A stretch of DNA of 12,437 nt from Phoronis ovalis (taxonomy: Eukaryota > Phoronida > Phoronidae): NCBI GenBank assembly GCA_028565635.1, contig JAOXYB010045171.1, positions 1-12,437 on the forward strand, written 5' to 3'. This document shows positions 7,737 to 12,437 of the stretch, piece after piece. Under the pieces are notes generated by a model, which was given only the letters and a program-made list of their open reading frames with translations, searched no databases and was not told the DNA's origin. Numbering within the stretch: the first letter of the stretch is position 1; each line of letters begins with the position of its first letter. Both the position numbers and the translations under genes were made by a program.

Positions 7737-10736
7737 CTAAAAATAAAAACACAGTAAACATACTTGAGCAAACGAGTTTTTCGGATATATGTTGTCTTAA
7801 TGGAGAAAAATCCTGGAAAGAGAATTATCCGAATAAATTATGAACATTAGCAAATTTTAATTTTAAAACTTCTGCTGTCTATCTTTTAATATTATTTAGA
7901 ATTTTAGATTAATTATACAAAAAGCTGAAATTAGGTTATTTTCTGAACTAACAAATGAGTTTTCTAACTTCAGATGCAATGGAGTAGAAACCTTTCGAAA
8001 TTTTAATTCAAAAACTGTTATACAAACTAAATATTGTGACTAAATTCCATTTTATAAGTGACGTGCAGATCTATTTCCAATTTGGTTTGTAGAGAAATGT
8101 ACACTGTTATTCTTTAGGTTTTTTTTTGCTATTGCCGAATTTATTTAGGTGAAAAACACATATCGTTGTACAGCGCAAATGTTATTTCTAATCGGAAGCA
8201 ACCATATATTTTACCATTAAAACAGAGCCCCGTGGGAAATAGAGAGAGTAAATGTATAACATTTTTTCAGCGTAAGCTAACCTAGTACCTGGTAAGCACT
8301 TCTTTTCGCCTGTTTTCGGGTCACATGTATAATGTCCAAATTGTCCATTTTGTTCCACGCAGTATTTTGAGCAGTCATCACCATAATACGAAGGCAAGCA
8401 AGAAACTGATAGCTGAGCTTCAAAACTAGAAAAAATACAGACGTACATGGTCTTTATCATTCATGAACGAAACTTTATTTTTTTCTGTTTTATTTTTTCA
8501 TAAACATATATTTAGCCAGGCATTTGGCAACACTCCCACAGAATAATACTGCATATCCAAACATTGTGCACGTGCGCCCTGCATTTTGTATATTTTATTC
8601 TCCTTCTATTGTACTAGCCATAGAACGCGCAATATGGCCCAAAGTGAAACAAATCACAGTTGATCAAAGCATCATTTCGTATCGAAAATTGATTGGATTT
8701 ACCTGCAGTGCGAAAAATCGACAGCATGAGTTATAATTATCTTGATTGGCGACTGGCTAATATTTTTATTGGTGCGCCAGTCTGTATGCTAACTTGAATA
8801 TACTGAATTTGATGGGTCCAGTTTATCCGTTAAAGGTCACACTAGCTATAGTGTAGTTTGAAGAATGCATTCGGAATTTGCGGCATCTGTGTTATAATAG
8901 GTATATTAATGACAAAATGAAAAGCACAAAATAATGAAATAAAAGCAACATTAACCTTGTGTCAATCGGTCCTCTTCCTATTTGTTTCAGATATTTAATT
9001 TCGCCAATACTGCTAGTAAAATCGTATACAAATCTGTCAACGAAGTCATGGTTAATGGTATCTTCATCCCAAACTTCAACTTTTATTCTAACGCCTCCCT
9101 TAAATATATATATTGGCATCAATCAAGATAAGAAACAAGTTTGACTCGGCAAAAAAATCAGTAATCCAGTGTGTTTCTCTTGTGATCAAAGTAATAAATG
9201 AAATTCAAATTCGGTGTCGAATACAGTCATTTCAACCTATTCAGAATATACATTACTTTTATGTAATAAAAAGTAATATATACGTACTGTATTAAATATG
9301 TCTGAGCTTCTCTTTAACAGAACACGTTATTCTAATAGAATGTGACACCTACCGGCCAGGCTGGAAAATCAATATAATGCGGGTTGTTGAAGGCGCTGTT
9401 CCTTATCTTAGGAAATACTACTTCATTTGATTCAACAGCTGGGGTTTCATATCTTGCATATTTGCAGTTTGTCGTGTCTTCAGCTGCACTGTAAGATGGG
9501 TTGATTTGTAAGAGTGTCTAAATAAGCGTATATTTAATGAATCTGTGAAATATATCTACATCCTTATTATTCCTTCCTGTATATTTCTTTTTTGTTACAC
9601 ACCATGGTCCATATACAAATGTGAGATCACCTGCCCCACCATCTTTAAAATGCATATGGTAAAGATGATTGCTTTATTCTAGCAGGATAAGTGTTTTCAT
9701 ATTTTAACGGCCAAAATACAGAAACACCCAATGAAGAAATAAAATGTGTTTTTTATAGCAAACTCATGTTTTGTGATTATGTAAACCATTTGATGGTGCC
9801 TCTTGGAAAGTTTCATCCGTTCCCTCGTCAGTTGGATATTCTATTTAAAGTTTGCCAGCAAAAGAGAACAGATATTGGGGGACTAGCAGACTAGGTATGT
9901 GTGCTTATGAAAATGCCCAATATAACTAATGGAGAAGGTACTATTCTGAATAATCCATTTTTTACTACTCAATAAACTCGACTCATTACCACATTCGCTC
10001 TAGGAGATCTGTATGCATTTGTACAGAGTTCTGTACTGAGGAGACCTTGCAATACAAAACTGTGGGCTGTGCTCTGTGGTTCGATAATGCTCGAAACGGC
10101 TACCTCAGTTTTTTTTCGCAACTAAAGTGATCTGTCTTATTACTACATTAGAATGGCTATTCACACATCATTACCTGGATAGGTCATCAATGCAAATCAC
10201 AAAACGATGATCGCATTTTTTTGCATCACCAATACATCCGAGGATTGCACCACCTGTTAAGCCATCGCAACACGTTCCTGAAGCTACCATTCCATTTTTA
10301 TTTTCAAAACGGATCAATTTCAGCTCAAACCTCCCAACTGCATCCACGAATCCATTCGCAGCAACAATCTAAATGGAAATAGCAATATGCATTGCAAAAT
10401 TTCAATCTTTTCTTCTGAATTTTTATCATAACTCATTATATGGAATATTTATTTGCGCTTCCATAAAAAGTTCATAAAAAAGGACGACCAATCTAGCTTT
10501 TGGTTTATCAAATATCTATCGTATTTCTTGCCCTGGTTTCTTGGGAAGTTTTCAACACATTATTTTGCATTATAATCAAAATGCAAACTTGTTTTATAGA
10601 CTATCCGGGTAGAATATATTAGTGTGTGTATTGTACATGTCTGGATATATAGGAATAATAGGTATAACTTTTGTTTAAAAATAAATCTTCCGTTTCTACC
10701 GCTCACCAAAATAAATACTGCAAAGAGCATCTTCAT
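7579..10736 (-). CDS. Gene B: secreted MNNL-DSL-EGF (Notch-ligand-like) protein, 265 aa, six exons
   Basis: The coding sequence joins complement exons 10736-10707, 10368-10175, 9488-9353, 9098-8956, 8425-8289 and 7736-7579 (798 nt, one open frame), with intron phases 0, 2, 0, 2, 1 as in gene A. Residues 1-16 (MKMLFAVFILIVAANG) are a signal peptide; translation could also start at Met3. The MNNL/C2-like domain follows (~22-164). The DSL domain spans Cys177-Cys220 with GHYTCD, and Phe197 sits at the position of the Notch-contact Phe of Jagged ligands. One EGF repeat has cysteines 226, 231, 237, 249, 251 and 260. A TGA TAA double stop ends the frame five residues after the last cysteine, with no membrane helix. 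Compared with A, all indels are whole codons (one in exon 3, two in exon 4, three in the EGF). Inferred role: a diffusible Notch ligand or antagonist, arising with A by tandem duplication. Confidence 0.92.
8289..8425 (-). CDS. Gene B exon 5: DSL domain
   Basis: 137 nt, the same length as in A, with 37 of 45 whole residues identical. Motifs are CLPSYYGDDC and GQFGHYTCDPKTGEKKC. The acceptor is TTTTCTAG and the donor GTACTA, phase 1. The codon for Phe197 is 8340-8338. Confidence 0.95.
8956..9098 (-). CDS. Gene B exon 4: C-terminal half of MNNL/C2-like domain
   Basis: Encodes residues 121-167, from GGVRIKVEVWDED to GRGPIDT. The acceptor is ATTTAAG and the donor GTTAAT, phase 2. It is followed by a split Ser codon shared with exon 5. 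Confidence 0.92.
9353..9488 (-). CDS. Gene B exon 3: central MNNL domain
   Basis: Completes Ser75 and encodes residues 76-120, ending PHYIDFPAWP before donor GTAGGT (phase 0). It is one codon shorter than the A exon, in an Ala run. This is the least conserved MNNL exon between the copies (about 30 of 47 positions). Confidence 0.92.
10175..10368 (-). CDS. Gene B exon 2: end of signal peptide and start of MNNL domain
   Basis: Encodes residues 11-74; 194 nt, the same length as the A exon. The acceptor is CATTTAG and the donor GTAATG (phase 2). Contains GRFELKLIRF, the CC pair and CDHRFVIC; about 49 of 64 residues match A. Confidence 0.93.
10707..10736 (-). CDS. Gene B exon 1: signal peptide start (MKMLFAVFIL)
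   Basis: Ten codons end at donor GTGAGC (10706-10701), phase 0. Two in-frame ATGs lie two codons apart, at 10736 and 10730; the second aligns with the only possible start of gene A. Confidence 0.85.
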
Positions 10737-10856
10737 TGTAGGTTTAAATACAATCCAGTCAGGACATACAAACTATGCGCTTTATACGTTGACCACCAAC
10801 GCGATTCTTCTAATAGAGGCTTCACAAACTATATATCTTTTGTCATCTGTTGTATC

Positions 10857-10884
10857 GTAAGATTTTATCACGGCATCGATAACA
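10857..10884 (-). promoter_or_regulatory. Conserved upstream element of gene B
   Basis: On the minus strand: TGTTATCGATG, CCG, TGATAAAAT, 121-148 bp before the start codon. It matches the gene A element at 20 of 20 positions apart from the three-base insertion, inside otherwise diverged flanks. Confidence 0.5.
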
Positions 10885-10912
10885 TATACATATCTTTGTA
10901 GCCCGATAATAA

Positions 10913-10920
10913 TGACGTCA
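10913..10920. promoter_or_regulatory. CRE-like palindrome TGACGTCA upstream of gene B
   Basis: A perfect 8-bp cAMP-response-element palindrome 177 bp before the gene B start. Gene A has a 7/8 match (CGACGTCA, 6385-6392) about 60 bp before its own start. Function not shown; a motif match only. Confidence 0.3.
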
Positions 10921-10989
10921 TTGTGTTAATTGTCACTGTCAATTCAGGCCATTTAAGGTCCAGTTCTTTCTCAAGATCATTGTGTATCT

Positions 10990-11005
10990 AGGTCACTGGA
11001 GGTCA
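10990..11005 (+). promoter_or_regulatory. Perfect AGGTCA direct repeat, spacing 4 (DR4-like)
   Basis: Two exact AGGTCA half-sites are separated by CTGG, 254-269 bp upstream of the gene B start codon. This arrangement is the DR4 type of nuclear-receptor site. It is a candidate only. Confidence 0.3.
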
Positions 11006-11677
11006 ACTTCATGGACACTTGGTGCTTCCATTGGAAGTTTGGCGAGTAACAGATATGTCTACAAATGTCGATGATGCGCATTGACTATAGTGGGCTTATC
11101 CCTAACATGAAAGCTTTTAATTATTATATAATTCAAATGATTATTTAAATTATCATTTTCAATTTTAATCTTTACATCAAAATGATCATTTTAAATGGTC
11201 TTCAAGCAAATGCTTGATAAGTTCAAGCAGAAAAGTGTAAACAAGCAAAAATAATTAGGTGAAAATAATTTAACAAATTAAAATAAACTCATAGAGTTTG
11301 TTGTGAATATTTAAAAATACAGTGATAACAAAAATACAAAGGACATAATTCCCACAAATTATGAATATATCGCCAATTCAAATTAGAAAATAATCTCATA
11401 AACGTTACTGACAAAAAACGCCGATGCAGCCCACATATCCCCCTAGTGGCGAACACGAGAATCTGCATTTAGAAAGGTGGTCATTTGGATAAACTGCGGC
11501 TTCTGATTTTATTCATTATGTAGTTTAAAATAAAAATGGTCCATAATATAAACTCAATCAACCTTGACCGGGGAAAAAGAGTCACTTTTATCATCGTTTG
11601 TCATTAAATAGCTTTGCTACTATTGTTTTAGATTGTTCTTCTAGCTCGACATGCGTCAGTCTGAAGCGTACTTGTTT
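11006..11677. other. AT-rich upstream flank of gene B; no gene seen
   Basis: Low-complexity A/T sequence, including the near-palindrome ATGATTATTTAAATTATCAT around 11138-11157, then unremarkable sequence up to the inverted-repeat element at 11686. Confidence 0.4.
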
Positions 11678-11685
11678 GCTACGGT

Positions 11686-12354
11686 CCCGGGGGGTGACAG
11701 TCAATAACTGGGTTACCATGTTTCTTATGAAGGGTAAAAAAGCCCCTTTTAGGAGGGACCTAGGAGCTCAAAATTCCTACCCTTATTGGGACCTATGAAC
11801 TCAAAATTCATACCCTTTTTGGGACCTATGAACTCAAAATTCATAAACTCAGTTTTTGGGACCTATGAACTCAAAATTCATACCCTCAGTTTTTGGGACC
11901 TATGAACTCAAAATTCATACCCTTATTGGGACCTATGAACTCAAAATTCCTACCCTTTTAGGCCTTTTGGGATTATTGTATCCTAAAAGTAAAACTCTAC
12001 TTTTTTTTACTTTGGTGACCAAAATCCAAACTGTGATTCCAATAAACTATGTTAAAAGGCTAAGGACCTCACTACAAAAATAGTGTTTTTTGGGGCATCT
12101 GAATGTTTTTTATTCCGAAACAAGCAAATATCTGAAACAATATTCTATTTCGGTCTTGAAACTAGGTAGTAAAACACACCCTTTTATTATTTTTGAGACT
12201 AAATTTCGTTTTTGTAAGATTTTAAAGCTATCTATTATACCTTTTTCAAGATGTCCTGGGTGCCTGGTCATGAATGTTAAAAAACATACCCTTTTGCCGA
12301 TTTTTTGTAACGAACATGCGTACCCAGTTATGCTGACTGTCACCCCCCCCCGGG
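11686..12354. mobile_element. Inverted-repeat element carrying a 33/37-bp minisatellite
   Basis: The left end CCCGGGGGGTGACAGTC, then AACTGGGTTACCATGTT (11686-11725), is mirrored at about 12311-12354 with small indels and a longer C/G run. The flanks GCTACGGT (11678-11685) and GCTATGGC (12355-12362) match at six of eight bases and might be an old 8-bp target duplication. The interior has a tandem repeat and AT-rich filler. No transposase was found; the frame at 12090-12374 crosses the right terminal repeat and is not credible as a gene. Confidence 0.65.
11755..11968 (+). repeat. 33/37-bp minisatellite (GGGACCTATGAACTCAAAAT...)
   Basis: Units start at 11755, 11788, 11821, 11858, 11895 and 11928 (spacing 33, 33, 37, 37, 33), each reading GGGACCTATGAACTCAAAAT with few changes. 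The two 37-bp units carry an ACTCAG- or CCTCAG-type insertion before the T run. A decayed GGGATTATTG follows at 11969. Confidence 0.9.
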
Positions 12355-12437
12355 GCTATGGCACTCAATACTGAACGGGAAGTGTCGTGAACTCACATAT
12401 GCTATAACAACATTTAAGCCAAAGATAAATCAATTTG

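Noticed and set aside
9252-9277. Inverted repeat ATTACTTTT/AAAAGTAAT in intron 3 of gene B
   Set aside because: A 9-bp A/T-rich palindrome is expected by chance in DNA of this composition; there is no counterpart in gene A.
9691-9894. Plus-strand open frame of 67 codons in intron 2 of gene B
   Set aside because: It begins with GTG rather than ATG and matches no family I recognise. It may be part of an insertion absent from gene A, but there is no support for a gene.
12090-12374. Plus-strand open frame of 94 codons and its minus-strand shadow
   Set aside because: It runs through the right terminal inverted repeat and out of the element, and has no recognisable domain.
1-12437. CRISPR array, bacterial operon or phage reading of the window
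   Set aside because: The repeats are minisatellites without spacer structure, and the genes have eukaryotic introns, poly(A) signals and metazoan-only domains.

Overview
This window is AT-rich nuclear DNA from an animal, most likely an invertebrate. The evidence is two complete multi-exon genes with GT-AG introns. Both encode MNNL-DSL-EGF proteins, the N-terminal receptor-binding module of Notch ligands (Delta/Serrate/Jagged), a combination known only from Metazoa. The short introns, the ~1.2 kb gap between the genes and the several non-autonomous DNA transposons and minisatellites suggest a fairly compact invertebrate genome. I cannot name the phylum from sequence alone.

Layout. 1-730: AT-rich DNA with two small hairpins. 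895-1540: a broken acidic reading frame followed by degenerate ~80-100 bp repeats. 1825-2280: an element with GC-rich inverted ends carrying a 31-bp minisatellite, followed by a second degenerate ~30-bp repeat to about 2525. 2648-6325 (minus strand): gene A, with six exons and a poly(A) signal. 6326-7484: intergenic DNA with the promoter side of gene A and a small tandem duplication. 7485-10736 (minus strand): gene B, a tandem paralogue with the same six exons and intron phases. 10737-11680: upstream flank of gene B with candidate promoter elements, then AT-rich DNA. 11686-12354: a second inverted-repeat element carrying a 33/37-bp minisatellite.

Both genes reconstruct without a frame break: 263 aa (A) and 265 aa (B), roughly 70% identical by hand alignment. 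Each reads signal peptide, MNNL/C2-like domain, DSL domain, one EGF repeat, stop. Neither has a transmembrane segment. The stop is at the same place in both copies, and a conserved 3' UTR block and an AATAAA signal follow it, so the short secreted form looks real rather than truncated. The products would be soluble proteins that amount to little more than the Notch-contacting tip of a Delta/Jagged ligand. That is the most interesting thing here: candidate diffusible modulators of Notch signalling, duplicated in tandem and already diverging at a receptor-contact position (Phe in B, Ser in A).
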